From positions 26,722 through 90,721 of the forward strand of contig CATOSA010000061.1 in NCBI GenBank assembly GCA_951812315.1: a stretch of DNA of 64,000 bases, in the 5' to 3' direction. Within the stretch, counting starts at the first letter, position 1, and each line of letters starts with the position of its first letter. The translations under genes and the position numbers were made by a program. This stretch comes from an uncultured Burkholderiales bacterium. GTDB lineage: Bacteria > Pseudomonadota > Gammaproteobacteria > Burkholderiales > Eutrophovitaceae. This document shows, in pieces, positions 16,619-26,523 of the stretch. Under the pieces are notes generated by a model, which saw only the letters and a list, made by a program, of their open reading frames with translations, was not told the DNA's origin and ran no database searches.

Positions 16619-18437
16619 ACATTGTGAACACTCGCGCCCGGACTTGGTAGACAGCGATCAAACGGTGGCAGGCAAGGCTCACTCCCCGTTGAAGGTCGTC
16701 TTCTTCGCGCCGCATGCGGAACTATGGGTGCATGCGTTTCCGGAAGCACTTGTCGCCGAGGCGCTGGTGCAGAGCGGCCATGAGGTGTTGTACGTCGGCT
16801 GCGACCGGCAGTTTTCCCGGTTCTGCGTACCGATGCGTGCAAACAAACTGGAGCCGGATGCGCCCCTTAACGAAAAATCCAATGTGTGCGAACGATGCGA
16901 GCGTAACAAGACGCTCGTTCGCGAGCAGTTCGGCTTCGGTGGCTATGACATCGGCGCCATTTTGACACAAGAGGATCGCTCCGAGGTTGAGCGTATCGTC
17001 ACGGCTGCGTCCCCGAAAAACTTTCTCGATATCATAATTGACTCGATTGAGATCGGGCGTGCCGCGCTATCGACCTATCTGTTGGTTTTCAAGAAAAGCG
17101 ACCTGGACTTCTCCCCATCAGAATGGGCTGTATTCTCGCTCGAACTGCGCAACACGCTTTATTCGTTCTTCGCTTGCAGGCGTGTGCTTGACCGCGAACG
17201 CCCTGACCGCGTGATGTTGTACTCGTCGGGTTATTCTGTGAACCTCGTGTGGTGCCTGCTATCTGAAAATCGCGACATTCCTTTTTACTACATGAATTCA
17301 GGCGCAAACCTGTCCGACAGGCTGCAGAAACTGGTGATCTCTCGCGGTCATTCCTTGCAACGACGTCTGTTGAACTATTGGGACCTCTACCGCGACAAGC
17401 CGTGCTCGACGGCTACATTGCACTACGTAACCGACCACCTTGTCGAGGTCATGAAGGGCCGGAGTCCGTTTGTATACTCAATCGGAGGCGTCCTGGAAGG
17501 TGACGCTGTACGCCGGTACTTCGGCGTGTCAGCTCAACAGAAGGTATTGTTGGCGACTTTAAGCAGTTACGACGAATTGTTTGCATCTCAGGTGACAGGC
17601 CTTTTTCCTTCTGACTTTGAATTGTTGTTCCCGCGCCAGGTCGACTGGATCCGTGCCTGCATAGACTGGGTGGCGCTTAGGCCAGAGCTATTCCTGATTG
17701 CCCGGGTCCACCCGCGGGAGTTTCCCAACAAGCGCGACGCGGTAAAGTCCGACCACGCGCGCGAGTTGGAAGCCGCGTTTGCTGAACTGCCAGGCAACGT
17801 GCGTATCAACTGGCCATCGGACAATGTCTCTTTCTACGACCTCGCGAAAATCGTTGACGTTGGTTTGAATGGTTGGTCGACGGTTGGTAAGGAACTGAGC
17901 TTGCTGGGTATTCCTGTCGTGATCTACACACAGGACTTGATATTTTATGCACCCGATCTCAATTTACTTGGCACTGACCATGAGAGCTACTTCGGTTGCA
18001 TTGAAGCTGCACTGGACGAGGGCTGGAGTGCCGAACGTATGCGGCGCGCTTTCCGTTGGCAAGCCCTCGAGGACCGCTACTCGAGAATCGATATCTCTGA
18101 CGGATTTCATTTCAAGGAACATCAGCCTGGACCGCTTTGGCGCCGCGCCGCCAACCGGCTTCGCCGCAGCATAGACCCGGTCGCGATGCAAAAAATGGAC
18201 TGCCGCAGGCGGCCTGCTGTGCTGGGTGCGCGCCCGGTGATTGCCGGCTTGGTAGAGGGTGCCGAGCATTCGGTTCTGGACATGGTTGGACCTGACGACT
18301 TCGAGCCTGGCGATATCGAGGCGGAAACAAACGGTTTACGCGAGCAGGCGTTGCGGTTATACGCTGCCCTGTACCCAGACCAGTCTGCAACTGAGGGCCT
18401 CGGTGAGAATTTATGGCGATTTGCACAACAGCGATGA
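16593..18437 (+). CDS. Putative capsule-type glycosyltransferase (GT-B-like)
   Basis: 614 residues if GTG 16593 is used, which overlaps the ABC gene by 26 bases; in-frame TTG/GTG codons up to about residue 26 are alternatives, since homology-like sequence starts at LKVVFFAPHAELWVHAFPE. VQSGHEVLYVGC is a GT-B N-terminal strand-helix unit; the C-terminal half has LIARVHPREFPNK, IVDVGLNGWSTVGKELSLLG and PVVIYTQD, the order seen in capsule polysaccharide synthesis proteins. A CERCERNK pair near residue 95 is unusual. Donor and acceptor unknown. Confidence 0.65.
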   Translation: MGWRNLRGEHCEHSRPDLVDSDQTVAGKAHSPLKVVFFAPHAELWVHAFPEALVAEALVQSGHEVLYVGCDRQFSRFCVPMRANKLEPDAPLNEKSNVCERCERNKTLVREQFGFGGYDIGAILTQEDRSEVERIVTAASPKNFLDIIIDSIEIGRAALSTYLLVFKKSDLDFSPSEWAVFSLELRNTLYSFFACRRVLDRERPDRVMLYSSGYSVNLVWCLLSENRDIPFYYMNSGANLSDRLQKLVISRGHSLQRRLLNYWDLYRDKPCSTATLHYVTDHLVEVMKGRSPFVYSIGGVLEGDAVRRYFGVSAQQKVLLATLSSYDELFASQVTGLFPSDFELLFPRQVDWIRACIDWVALRPELFLIARVHPREFPNKRDAVKSDHARELEAAFAELPGNVRINWPSDNVSFYDLAKIVDVGLNGWSTVGKELSLLGIPVVIYTQDLIFYAPDLNLLGTDHESYFGCIEAALDEGWSAERMRRAFRWQALEDRYSRIDISDGFHFKEHQPGPLWRRAANRLRRSIDPVAMQKMDCRRRPAVLGARPVIAGLVEGAEHSVLDMVGPDDFEPGDIEAETNGLREQALRLYAALYPDQSATEGLGENLWRFAQQR

Positions 18438-18486
18438 TGGCTGGGGTTGTCCAACATTCGACGCGAGCAGAGGCTCTGCAATCATA

Positions 18487-19235
18487 ATGGCGGGCAACTT
18501 GCGTGACAGTAAACGCCAGTTGACTCAGTTTGTCAGGCGTTTTACTTCGGGCGGTGCACCGCGCCTTGTCTGGCGTCTGATCAGGTTGTTGGATCCGTAT
18601 GTGGTCGCGTCGTACTCTCAGGAAGGCGAGGACATGGTCATCCGGCGTATTTTCGATGGTGTCGAAGATGGCTTTTATGTCGATGTTGGCACGCATCACC
18701 CAATGCGATATTCGAACACCTGCTTTTTTTATCAGCGCGGATGGCGTGGGATAAATATCGATGCAGACGCGGGTGCGTTAGCCGCTTTCCAGCGCGCGCG
18801 GCCGAACGATGTCAATCTTGCGGTCGGCGTGTCCGATGAAGTTGGCACACTTGACTTCAACGTATTCAGCGACCCCGCGCTGAATACCTTTGACTCGCGA
18901 TTGGCTGACGAGCGCGCTTGCCAGGTTATCGCCGTGTTGCAACTGTGAGCGTCCAGGTGCGCCGTCTTGCCGATGTGCTTGACGAGAACCTTCCCAAAAT
19001 GCAACCTACTCACCTGCTGAACATCGACGCAGAGGGTTTCGACTTGAAAGTGCTTCGATCCAACGACTGGACCCGCTATCGACCAAAGTGTGCCCTCGTC
19101 GAAGCGCTGGAAATGTCATTGGAATATTTGCAGAATAGCGATGTGCATCGCTTTATGCCCTCTGCAAATTACGAACTGTTTGCCAAAGGGGCGAAGACAC
19201 TGATCTACGTCGATTCGAATGGTGGTGATCGTTGA
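18487..19235 (+). pseudogene. FkbM-family methyltransferase, frameshifted
   Basis: Two frames make one FkbM protein of about 249 residues. The first, from ATG 18487, has YSQEGEDMVIRRIF, YVDVGTHHPMRYSNT and GINIDADAGAL, and stops at 18948 after AVLQL. The second continues with VSVQVRRLADVL, HLLNIDAEGFDLKVL and IYVDSNGGDR to 19235, as FkbM proteins do. One missing base near 18915-18922 (GCGCGCTTGCCAGG) explains the break. If real, the enzyme loses its second half and is inactive. FkbM enzymes O-methylate sugars or polyketides; this is often a tailoring step of a glycan. Confidence 0.72.
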
Positions 19236-20134
19236 GTCCAGCGCCAATTGCGTTGTTCGCCTATAACCGTCCAGAGCACTTGCGCCGGGTGGTTGAAAGC
19301 CTGCGCCAGGATCCACTGGCGGTCGCCAGCGATCTACATGTGTTTTGCGATGCGCCGCGTAAGCCTGAACACGCACCGGCGGTAGCCGAAGTGAGGCGCT
19401 ACGTGCGGAAAATCGACGGATTTCATTCTGTCACGATAATTGAACGCGAGCACAATTTTGGCCTGGCGCGATCGATCCAGGACGGTGTGACAAGATTGTG
19501 CGATGCGCATGGCTGTGCGGTCGTCGTGGAGGATGACCTGCAAGTGGCGCCCGACTTCCTTGGCTTTCTGAACAGGGGGCTCGATCGCTATGCAGGCGAG
19601 ACCGGTGTTTATCAGATTTCCGCTTACATGTATCCGTGCGAATATGGCAACCGCAGTGACGCATTGTTTCTGCCGATGATTTCCTGCTGGGGCTGGGCGA
19701 CGTGGAAACGCGCGTGGGACAATTACGATCCGACACTCAGCGGCTACGCGCAGATTAGCGCTGATGCCACGCTACGCCAACGATTCGATTTGAACGGGGC
19801 ATATGATTACTTCGAGATGGCAACGCAACAACGCAAAGGGACAATCGATTCCTGGGGAATATGCTGGCACATGAGCGTATTCATCCGTGATGGGCTGGTC
19901 CTGTATCCACGCCGAACACTGGTCCAGAACATCGGAGTGGACGCCTCCGGGACGCATGGCGGCGGCCACTCGGAATTGCAATTGACTCTCGGTGACGAGC
20001 GAGTCGACACCGCGATGTTGCGATTTCCGTCGACCGTTCAAGTCGACAAGCCCGCCCTCAGGCAGGTCGAACATCTGCTACGTTCGATGAAGCCGGGATT
20101 GATCAAGCGGTTTTTGAATTGGATTAGAAAATGA
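19232..20134 (+). CDS. Glycosyltransferase, GT2-like
   Basis: 300 residues from TTG 19232 (TTGA overlap). ALFAYNRPEHLRRVVESL is the start of a GT-A nucleotide-sugar fold; HGCAVVVEDDLQVAP holds the metal-binding acidic motif (EDD), and SCWGWATWKRAW near residue 150 is the recurrent motif of this GT2-like subgroup in O-antigen loci. No membrane segment, so it acts on the cytoplasmic face on the lipid-linked glycan. Donor sugar unknown. Confidence 0.78.
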   Translation: MSPAPIALFAYNRPEHLRRVVESLRQDPLAVASDLHVFCDAPRKPEHAPAVAEVRRYVRKIDGFHSVTIIEREHNFGLARSIQDGVTRLCDAHGCAVVVEDDLQVAPDFLGFLNRGLDRYAGETGVYQISAYMYPCEYGNRSDALFLPMISCWGWATWKRAWDNYDPTLSGYAQISADATLRQRFDLNGAYDYFEMATQQRKGTIDSWGICWHMSVFIRDGLVLYPRRTLVQNIGVDASGTHGGGHSELQLTLGDERVDTAMLRFPSTVQVDKPALRQVEHLLRSMKPGLIKRFLNWIRK

Positions 20135-20814
20135 AAGAGTTGGCCCGGAATCTGTGTCCTCCGGTACTTTGGCGTGCGATGTCGAGTGCGCGCAGGGTAC
20201 TGCTCCCGCCCAAGGCCGCGGGCCATCCTGGCGGTCAGGATCTGGAGTTGTACTGGGATGAAGAAATGGCCCAGATGTTGGAGACCTGGGGTGATGGCAA
20301 TGCGTGGAGCGAAATCCAGTTTGTGATGGCTAACTGCAAAGGAAGTGTACTTGATGTCGCTTGTGGTACCGGCAAGGTCATGAGCATATTGAGTGATGCG
20401 CCAGCACTTGAGTTGCATGGTTGCGACATATCCGACATGTTGATCGGCAAAGCGCGTGAACGGGGCATCGCCCAGGATCGGCTGAAGGTATGCGATGCGA
20501 CACAGCTTCCATATCCGGACAATTCGTTTGATTTTTCTTACTCGATCGGATCCCTGGAGCATTTTACGGAGGACGGTATTGACAAGGCAATATCGGAAAT
20601 GGCGCGTGTAACGAGAACCGGATCATTTCACATGATGCCGACATCGCGATCTCTTCGAGACGAAGGCTGGCTCAAGACGTATCAGAGTTTCCACAATTGC
20701 TCACCGGGGTGGTGGGTGCCCCGGTTTGCTCGAAATTTTGGCGACGTTCGCGTGTTTTCATCAAGCTGGGAGGATCCTATCTCCGTAGGCAGCTGGTTTC
20801 TCTGTTGGCATTAA
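20131..20814 (+). CDS. SAM-dependent methyltransferase
   Basis: 227 residues from ATG 20131, overlapping the upstream stop by ATGA. SVLDVACGTGKVMSIL is motif I, LHGCDISDMLIGKARERG motif II and FDFSYSIGSLEHFTEDG motif IV of Methyltransf_11. The C-terminus lacks the final strand pair of longer relatives, ending at GSWFLCWH. Likely a sugar or glycan methyltransferase by context; the target cannot be told. Confidence 0.75.
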   Translation: MKELARNLCPPVLWRAMSSARRVLLPPKAAGHPGGQDLELYWDEEMAQMLETWGDGNAWSEIQFVMANCKGSVLDVACGTGKVMSILSDAPALELHGCDISDMLIGKARERGIAQDRLKVCDATQLPYPDNSFDFSYSIGSLEHFTEDGIDKAISEMARVTRTGSFHMMPTSRSLRDEGWLKTYQSFHNCSPGWWVPRFARNFGDVRVFSSSWEDPISVGSWFLCWH

Positions 20815-20824
20815 GGCAGACATA

Positions 20825-21424
20825 TTGCTCGCTCGGATAGCATATGGGTTGTTGTCTTTACCTCAGCGAATGCGTGACCGGCTTTACTGCGCGCGGCTGC
20901 GGGAATATTGCGTTGCCGCGGCCAATGCAACATTTGTAGCGCAGACCCGTATTCACAATCCGATTGACCCCGGTGCGATCGTAGTCGGGAATCAGTCACT
21001 GTGCATGGGCGAGCTGCTTGTGATTGCACCTTCCGGGCGAATTGCCATAGGTGACTGGTGCTACCTCGGCCCCGATTCCCAGCTCTGGTCGCTTGAGTCG
21101 ATTGAGGTTGGCGACCGGGTGTACGTCTCACACGGAGCCAAGGTATTTGATAACAACTCGCACAGTCTCTCCGCAGGTGAACGGCATGCGCGTTACCGGG
21201 AACTCCGTACGAAGGGCCGGCACCTGATTCCGGAAGAAGTGACACATCGGCCGGTACGTATTGAAAACGATGTGTGGATTGGATTCAATGCAGCCGTGCT
21301 CAAAGGCGTAACGTTGGGACGCGGCGCAGTAATAGGGGCTGCGGCAGTCGTGACTCACGATGTACCGCCGTATACCGTGGTCGTCGGAAATCCGGCCCGG
21401 AAGGTCGGCGAGAGCCTGCCGTGA
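20825..21424 (+). CDS. Left-handed beta-helix (hexapeptide) acyltransferase
   Basis: 199 residues if TTG 20825 is the start; ATG 20870 is an alternative. Hexapeptide repeats are visible ([24 protein letters not shown] turns, [36 protein letters not shown]) and the protein ends in the typical [19 protein letters not shown] carries the conserved His that acts as base in O-acetyltransferases of this family. Function is presumably O- or N-acetylation of a sugar with acetyl-CoA. The stop overlaps a paralogue's GTG start. Confidence 0.8.
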   Translation: MLARIAYGLLSLPQRMRDRLYCARLREYCVAAANATFVAQTRIHNPIDPGAIVVGNQSLCMGELLVIAPSGRIAIGDWCYLGPDSQLWSLESIEVGDRVYVSHGAKVFDNNSHSLSAGERHARYRELRTKGRHLIPEEVTHRPVRIENDVWIGFNAAVLKGVTLGRGAVIGAAAVVTHDVPPYTVVVGNPARKVGESLP

Positions 21425-22038
21425 TCAATCTGTTGCGGACTTGGCGTGGTGCGTTACGGCAGCGCCGCAACCGGACATTGCTGTCGAGTTGCGGTGCAGG
21501 AACGCGGCTTACAGGTTTTGTTGAGAAGCGCGCTCAAGCGGCGTCGATCGAGGTGGGGCAGAGTTGCCTTATGCAGGGCCAATTGGTCGTCGAGCGCGAC
21601 CAGAGCCGCCTCAAGCTTGGGGATCGCGTGCTTGTCGGCGGAGGCACAGTGATAGACTGTGCCCTGTCAATTACGGTGGAAGACGATGTGCTGATTAGCT
21701 ATCAATGCGTTCTTGCAGACTCGGACAATCACAGTTTATATCCTGAATTGCGAAGTGGTGATCTGGCAACCTGGATGGACGGGCGACGACATAATTGGAG
21801 CCATAGTGCAATGGCACCAATCCGGATATGCCGTGGTGTCTGGATTGGCGCACGAAGTATCATCCTGAAGGGTGTGACGGTCGGGCGAGGCGCGGTTGTT
21901 GGAATGGGAAGCGTAGTAACTCATGATGTCCCGGAAGGCGTTGTCGTAGCCGGAAATCCGGCACGGGTAATCAGGGAGATTGGCGCGCCACCGAACGAAG
22001 GTCTGGAGCCAGGCATGCCAAACGTGCCAATCCAGTAA
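21421..22038 (+). CDS. Left-handed beta-helix (hexapeptide) acyltransferase, paralogue
   Basis: 205 residues from GTG 21421 (GTGA overlap). It repeats the layout of the gene before it: [11 protein letters not shown] with the conserved His, a hexapeptide coil ([28 protein letters not shown]) and [11 protein letters not shown] near the end. The two proteins are diverged in their N-termini, so they probably act on different sugars or positions (inference). A C-terminal tail of about 20 residues beyond the coil is not seen in the first copy. Confidence 0.8.
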   Translation: MINLLRTWRGALRQRRNRTLLSSCGAGTRLTGFVEKRAQAASIEVGQSCLMQGQLVVERDQSRLKLGDRVLVGGGTVIDCALSITVEDDVLISYQCVLADSDNHSLYPELRSGDLATWMDGRRHNWSHSAMAPIRICRGVWIGARSIILKGVTVGRGAVVGMGSVVTHDVPEGVVVAGNPARVIREIGAPPNEGLEPGMPNVPIQ

Positions 22039-22054
22039 ATGGCTGGATGAGAAT

Positions 22055-22465
22055 ATGAGTTACGAAGTCATCGAACGCGACGGCACTTTATATGCCGAAG
22101 TTATTTGGGCAGATACCCGGGTCGAAACGACCCGTTTCTTTTCTTCAGCCGAATCGTCTTTCCAGTTCGGTTTACTTGCCCATGAGGCGGGTTTCGTCGA
22201 GGCGCCGCACTATCATCATTCGGTAGAACGCGAGATCAACGATCTGCAGCAAATGTTCGTAGTGCAGAGAGGGGTCGTCGCGGTGGAGTTCTACGACCCT
22301 GACGGGGAGATGTTTCGTGAAGTTGTGTTAGAGACTGGCGATGCAATCAATCTGATTCATGGTGCCCACTCAGTCCGAGTAATAGAAGATATGCAGTGCA
22401 TCAGCGTAAAGCAGGGACCTTTCCTTGGTGATCAACTGGATAAAGTGAATGTCGGAACAGAATAG
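22055..22465 (+). CDS. Small cupin-domain protein (WxcM/FdtA-like or mannose-isomerase-like)
   Basis: 136 residues from ATG 22055. A single cupin barrel is suggested by APHYHHSVEREIN (His-rich metal motif 1), QQMFVVQRGVVAVEFYDPDGE and GDAINLIHGAHSVRVIED (motif 2). Such proteins serve as sugar 3,4-ketoisomerases or epimerases, or bind nucleotide-sugars. It overlaps the aminotransferase that follows by 17 bases, a pairing seen in dideoxy-amino-sugar pathways; that pairing is the basis for suggesting an isomerase role (inference). Confidence 0.6.
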   Translation: MSYEVIERDGTLYAEVIWADTRVETTRFFSSAESSFQFGLLAHEAGFVEAPHYHHSVEREINDLQQMFVVQRGVVAVEFYDPDGEMFREVVLETGDAINLIHGAHSVRVIEDMQCISVKQGPFLGDQLDKVNVGTE

Positions 22466-23612
22466 GATTCCGGTACATGAACCGGAAATTGGTGATGACG
22501 AAGTGGCGTCCGTTGTCGCTGCGCTGCGTAGAGGCGAGATTTCGGGTTCGTTTGGAACAGCCTTGCCGGAGTTCGAGCAGTCGTTCGCGGCGTATGTCGG
22601 CTGCAAGCATGGTATCGCAGTCACGAGTGGCACTGCCGCCCTGCATCTTGCAGTTCAGGCGGCAGGAATTGGCGCTGGCGATGAAGTGCTGATGAGCGCA
22701 TCGACCAATATTGCGACCGCCTTGGCCGCGTTCAACAATAATGCGGTGTCGCTGCCGGTTGACTCCGAAGAAACGACTTGGAACCTTGATCCTGACTTAA
22801 TCGAGTCGCTCGTCACGCGGCGAACGAGGGCGATCATCCCGGTACATCTATTCGGCCATCCGTGCGAGATGGACCGGATTATGGATATTGCCGGCAGACA
22901 CAATTTGACGATCATTGAGGACTGTGCCGAGTCTCACGGTGCTTCGTGGAAAGGTCGAATGACTGGCAGCTTCGGCGACATGGGCTGTTTCAGCTTCTAC
23001 GCAAACAAGGTAATAACGACCGGTGAGGGGGGTATGGTCGTTACGAATAATGAGAAGCTTGCGGCAACGTTGCGATCGCTGCGTAACATGGCGTTCGGAA
23101 AGCCGCGTTTCTTTCACGAGGTTGCCGGACACAATTTCCGGATGACCGGGTTCCAGGCAGCGATGGGCCTGGCGCAACTTGGAAAGATTGATCGCATTCT
23201 CGCAGACAAGCGCCGCATCGCGCACACCTATAATCGATTTCTAGAGGATGTGCCGGGATTGCAGTTGCCTGCCGAATTACCTGGTGCGGTTAATGTGTAC
23301 TGGATGTACGCAGTGGTGGTCAGGCCTGAGTTTGGTATTTCCCGAGATGAGTTGGCAGGTCACTTGAGCGCGCGCGGTATCGAATCGCGGACTTTTTTCT
23401 GTCCGCTGAATCAACAACCGTTTCTGAGGGATCAGGCAGGATTTCGCGAGGTGCCGTGTCCAGTCGCGGATTCTCTCTGGGAGACCGGTTTGTATCTTCC
23501 TTCGGCCAATCATCTTGACGAGCCGACGATCGCACGGGTTTGCGAGGCGATTCGTGACATGTCGACAAGTGGCGCCAAAGGTAAGGCGGCGGTTACTCAT
23601 TCGGCAGGATGA
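22449..23612 (+). CDS. DegT/DnrJ/EryC1-type sugar aminotransferase
   Basis: 387 residues, normal for the family. HGIAVTSGTAALHLAVQA binds the PLP phosphate, IIEDCAESHGASWKG carries the PLP-stacking and pyridine-N contacts, and Lys187 in CFSFYANKVITTGEGG forms the Schiff base. The SFYANK form resembles GDP-perosamine synthases (PerA/RfbE), which aminate a 4-keto-6-deoxy sugar; other 4-amino sugars are possible. It would work downstream of a 4,6-dehydratase such as the WbpM-type gene or one elsewhere. Confidence 0.85.
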   Translation: MSEQNRIPVHEPEIGDDEVASVVAALRRGEISGSFGTALPEFEQSFAAYVGCKHGIAVTSGTAALHLAVQAAGIGAGDEVLMSASTNIATALAAFNNNAVSLPVDSEETTWNLDPDLIESLVTRRTRAIIPVHLFGHPCEMDRIMDIAGRHNLTIIEDCAESHGASWKGRMTGSFGDMGCFSFYANKVITTGEGGMVVTNNEKLAATLRSLRNMAFGKPRFFHEVAGHNFRMTGFQAAMGLAQLGKIDRILADKRRIAHTYNRFLEDVPGLQLPAELPGAVNVYWMYAVVVRPEFGISRDELAGHLSARGIESRTFFCPLNQQPFLRDQAGFREVPCPVADSLWETGLYLPSANHLDEPTIARVCEAIRDMSTSGAKGKAAVTHSAG

Positions 23613-24814
23613 GAGTTGGTGCGTTTGTTGCGGGCTATACCCCGGACGCCGGTGGCGGCTACACATTTGAGACCGATATTCTCGATGGTCTGATTGATCT
23701 GGCGGACGAGACCCCGCATGAATTTAAGGTTCTGTCGCCGCCGGACTCAGTTCATTCGCTGCAACGGCGCTTGGCGGGGTCTAATCTCACAGCGCACTCA
23801 CTCAGGACTGGCCCCTTTGACCGATTGAAAACCGCGATGCTTCGCAAGATGCCGATGTTACGCGCACATTGGCGGCGCAAAAGCGCGCTGGATCGGGTAG
23901 CACGTGAAGCCGGCGTTGACTTGATCTGGTTCCTGGGTGCCGGCGCTCACTTGACCGATCTACCCTACATAACTGTCGTGTGGGATTTGCAGCATCGCGC
24001 CACACCGTGGTTTCCGGAAATGAGCGCGTCCGGTATGTGGGATAGCCGGGAACTGGCAAATGATTGGTTCCTGCGTCGAGCAACTGCCGTGGTTACTGGG
24101 ACCCAGGCTGGCCGGGAAGAACTGGAACGTTTCTATCAGTTGCAACCAGAGTCGATTCGAATCCTCCCTCACCCGACGCCGCGGTTTGCGATGCAAAAAC
24201 AGGCGCCGCGCGAAGCTGCCGCTCGTGTACTGCGCCGGCTCGGCATTCGCGGCGATTATCTTCTCTATCCGGCACAGTTCTGGCCGCACAAGAATCACGT
24301 GAATCTCTTGCACGCGGTGGAGCTTCTTCGGTCGCGTCATGGCCTGGACTTCGAGCTGGCATTGGTCGGTTCCGACAAAGGTAGCCGTCAACATGTGGAA
24401 TCAGTCGCGCGCAAGCTTGGCATTGCCTCGGAGGTTCATTTCCTCGGGTTTGTGGCGAGAGAAGATCTCGTCGCACTCTATCAATCGGCGGTGGCATTGA
24501 CATACGTATCCTGGTGCGGCCCCGAGAACTTGCCACCACTTGAGGCGTTTGCTCTGGATTGTCCTGTCGTCGCGACCAGGATTCCCGGCGCAGAGGAACA
24601 GATGGGAAGTGCCGCCTTGTTGGTCGATCCGTCGAATCCTGAAGACATTGCCAATGGCATTGCAAATGTCTATCGAGATCAGGAGTTACGCAGCAAACTC
24701 ATCTCGGCAGGCAGCGCGCGGGCAAGGAAATGGACAGCGCGGGATTATGTGCGCGGCGTGTTTTCCATACTGGACGAGTTTGAGCCGGTTGTACGGTGCT
24801 GGCGACCGGCGTAG
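23609..24814 (+). CDS. Glycosyltransferase family 4
   Basis: 401 residues, ATG overlapping the upstream stop. The GT-B C-terminal half is clear: YPAQFWPHKNHVNLLHAVE, FELALVGSDKG, VHFLGFVAREDLVALYQSA and the ENLPPLEAFALDCPVVAT donor-binding region with the conserved Glu. The N-terminal half has GGGYTFETDIL. It transfers a nucleotide-sugar to the growing lipid-linked glycan on the cytoplasmic side; specificity unknown. Confidence 0.85.
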   Translation: MRVGAFVAGYTPDAGGGYTFETDILDGLIDLADETPHEFKVLSPPDSVHSLQRRLAGSNLTAHSLRTGPFDRLKTAMLRKMPMLRAHWRRKSALDRVAREAGVDLIWFLGAGAHLTDLPYITVVWDLQHRATPWFPEMSASGMWDSRELANDWFLRRATAVVTGTQAGREELERFYQLQPESIRILPHPTPRFAMQKQAPREAAARVLRRLGIRGDYLLYPAQFWPHKNHVNLLHAVELLRSRHGLDFELALVGSDKGSRQHVESVARKLGIASEVHFLGFVAREDLVALYQSAVALTYVSWCGPENLPPLEAFALDCPVVATRIPGAEEQMGSAALLVDPSNPEDIANGIANVYRDQELRSKLISAGSARARKWTARDYVRGVFSILDEFEPVVRCWRPA

Positions 24815-24829
24815 CCGGGTGGCGCCTGC

Positions 24830-25681
24830 GTGAGCATGAGTATTTCTGTCGTCACGCCCAACTTCAACATGGGACGTTTTCTGGGCGAAACCATATCGTC
24901 GGTACTGGCCAACCTACAGCCCGGAGATGAATACTTCGTCATCGATGGTGGCTCGACCGACGGCAGCGTTGACCTGATCCGGCAGCATGCGCAACACCTA
25001 TCCGGATGGGTAAGTGAACCGGACGATGGCTATGCGGATGCATTGCGAAAGGGCTTCGAGCGGGCCAGCGGCGACATCTACTGCTGGATCAATTCAGGGG
25101 ATCTGCTCTTGCTTGGAGCGTTGGATGCTGCGCGACAGGCATTGGCGCGCACTGGCGCTGATATAATCTTTGGTGATGACTTTTATGTCGACGAAAACAG
25201 CCGGGTGATTTCGTTCAGTCGCGGTTATGTTAAAGACCTGACATCCGCCATGCTCTATGGTGGCTGGACGCCACTTCAAGACGCCTGTTTCTGGCGGCGC
25301 AGTCTCTACGAAGACGTCGGTGGTATTAATCCCGATCTCGAATACGCGGCGGACTACGATCTGTTTATGCGAATGGCCTTGCGCGGCAGAATCGAGTATG
25401 TGCCGTCGGTTTTCAGTGCCTTTCGTCGTCATCCGGGCCAGAAGTCAATTGCCGGCTCTGCCGGATACAGAGTTGAACGGGAAAAGGTGAGAAGACGCGA
25501 ATTGAATCACGCGCCGGGCTCCAAGGCAGGAAAGGCGCTACGCAGCTTCTGGCATGGCGCGGCAATTCGCTGGCGAGTTCATGTTTCGCAGCGGCGATGG
25601 ACCCGGCCCGACCTGGCAGGCAGGTCTGTTGCAGAACTCGCATGCGACCGATACTGGCCTGCAGCGCAAATCCCGCAATGA
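24830..25681 (+). CDS. Glycosyltransferase family 2
   Basis: 283 residues from GTG 24830 (ATG 24836 two codons later is equally good). ISVVTPNFNMGRFLGETI opens the GT-A fold, YFVIDGGSTDGSVDLI binds UDP or GDP, and YCWINSGDLLLLGAL replaces the usual DxD with NSGD; YAADYDLFMRMAL contains the acceptor-side ED-like motif. The DxD change is common in this SGDLLL-type subgroup. It overlaps the DUF268 gene by ATGA. Confidence 0.82.
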   Translation: MSMSISVVTPNFNMGRFLGETISSVLANLQPGDEYFVIDGGSTDGSVDLIRQHAQHLSGWVSEPDDGYADALRKGFERASGDIYCWINSGDLLLLGALDAARQALARTGADIIFGDDFYVDENSRVISFSRGYVKDLTSAMLYGGWTPLQDACFWRRSLYEDVGGINPDLEYAADYDLFMRMALRGRIEYVPSVFSAFRRHPGQKSIAGSAGYRVEREKVRRRELNHAPGSKAGKALRSFWHGAAIRWRVHVSQRRWTRPDLAGRSVAELACDRYWPAAQIPQ

Positions 25682-26430
25682 CTACGGGCTTGAGAAAACT
25701 CGCCCGGAGCTGGGTTTTCCCATTTGTAGACCCGCGACGAATCCTGTCGCTGGCATTTATGCCGAGATTTTTTCGGGAGTTGCACGAGTACCGCAGCCGG
25801 TCCGCGCAGGAGCGCGTCAAGCTGGTCGATGCTTACCCATGTCTGACCGATCGTGTTTCCCACACGCCGTTCGATCCGCACTACGTTTACCAGGGCGCAT
25901 GGCTGGCGCGGAGACTAAAACACGATGCACCTGAACGTCACTTCGACGTCGGCTCGAGCGTGTTGTCGGCGCAAGTGCCGACATGTTTTGTCGACTATCG
26001 CCCGCTGCAAACGGATCTGCCGGGACTTCGTTGCATTGCCGCCAATATAACCAGTTTGCCCTTCGCCGATAGCAGTATCGAGTCGCTCTCAAGCCTTCAT
26101 GTGATCGAGCACATAGGACTTGGTCGCTACGGTGATCCTCTCGATCCCGATGGCAGTGCGAAGGCGGCTGGCGAGTTTCTGAGAGTGCTGAAGCCCGGCG
26201 GGCGCCTTTTTGTATCGGTTCCGGTCGGGGGTGAACGTGTGTGTTTCAATGCACATCGCGTGTTTGATCCGCACAGCATTGTGCGCATGTTCGATGGCCT
26301 GGAGATTTCAAATTTCTCTTTGGTTGACGATTCCGGACATTTCACTGAATCGGCTGATATTAATATGGCGGCCGGACTCGACTATGGATGCGGTATGTTC
26401 GAATTCCTAAAGAACGATGGCAATGATTGA
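25678..26430 (+). CDS. DUF268-type SAM-binding protein
   Basis: 250 residues from ATG 25678. HFDVGSSVLSAQVPT and FVDYRPLQTDLPGL stand where methyltransferase motifs I and II would be, and SLPFADSSIESLSSLHVIEHIGLGR followed by LKPGGRLFVSVPVGG is motif IV to the late strand. This pattern matches the DUF268 family, found widely in surface-glycan loci and assumed to be methyltransferase-like; activity is unproven in general. Confidence 0.7.
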   Translation: MTTGLRKLARSWVFPFVDPRRILSLAFMPRFFRELHEYRSRSAQERVKLVDAYPCLTDRVSHTPFDPHYVYQGAWLARRLKHDAPERHFDVGSSVLSAQVPTCFVDYRPLQTDLPGLRCIAANITSLPFADSSIESLSSLHVIEHIGLGRYGDPLDPDGSAKAAGEFLRVLKPGGRLFVSVPVGGERVCFNAHRVFDPHSIVRMFDGLEISNFSLVDDSGHFTESADINMAAGLDYGCGMFEFLKNDGND

Positions 26431-26523
26431 GGCGCATCGACACGCGCCGGGTGGTGGCTGCAATTCCCGGTCGGTTGCCGCCCCAACGAAACGAAGACGA
26501 CGACGAAGACGTAACGTTCAGGA

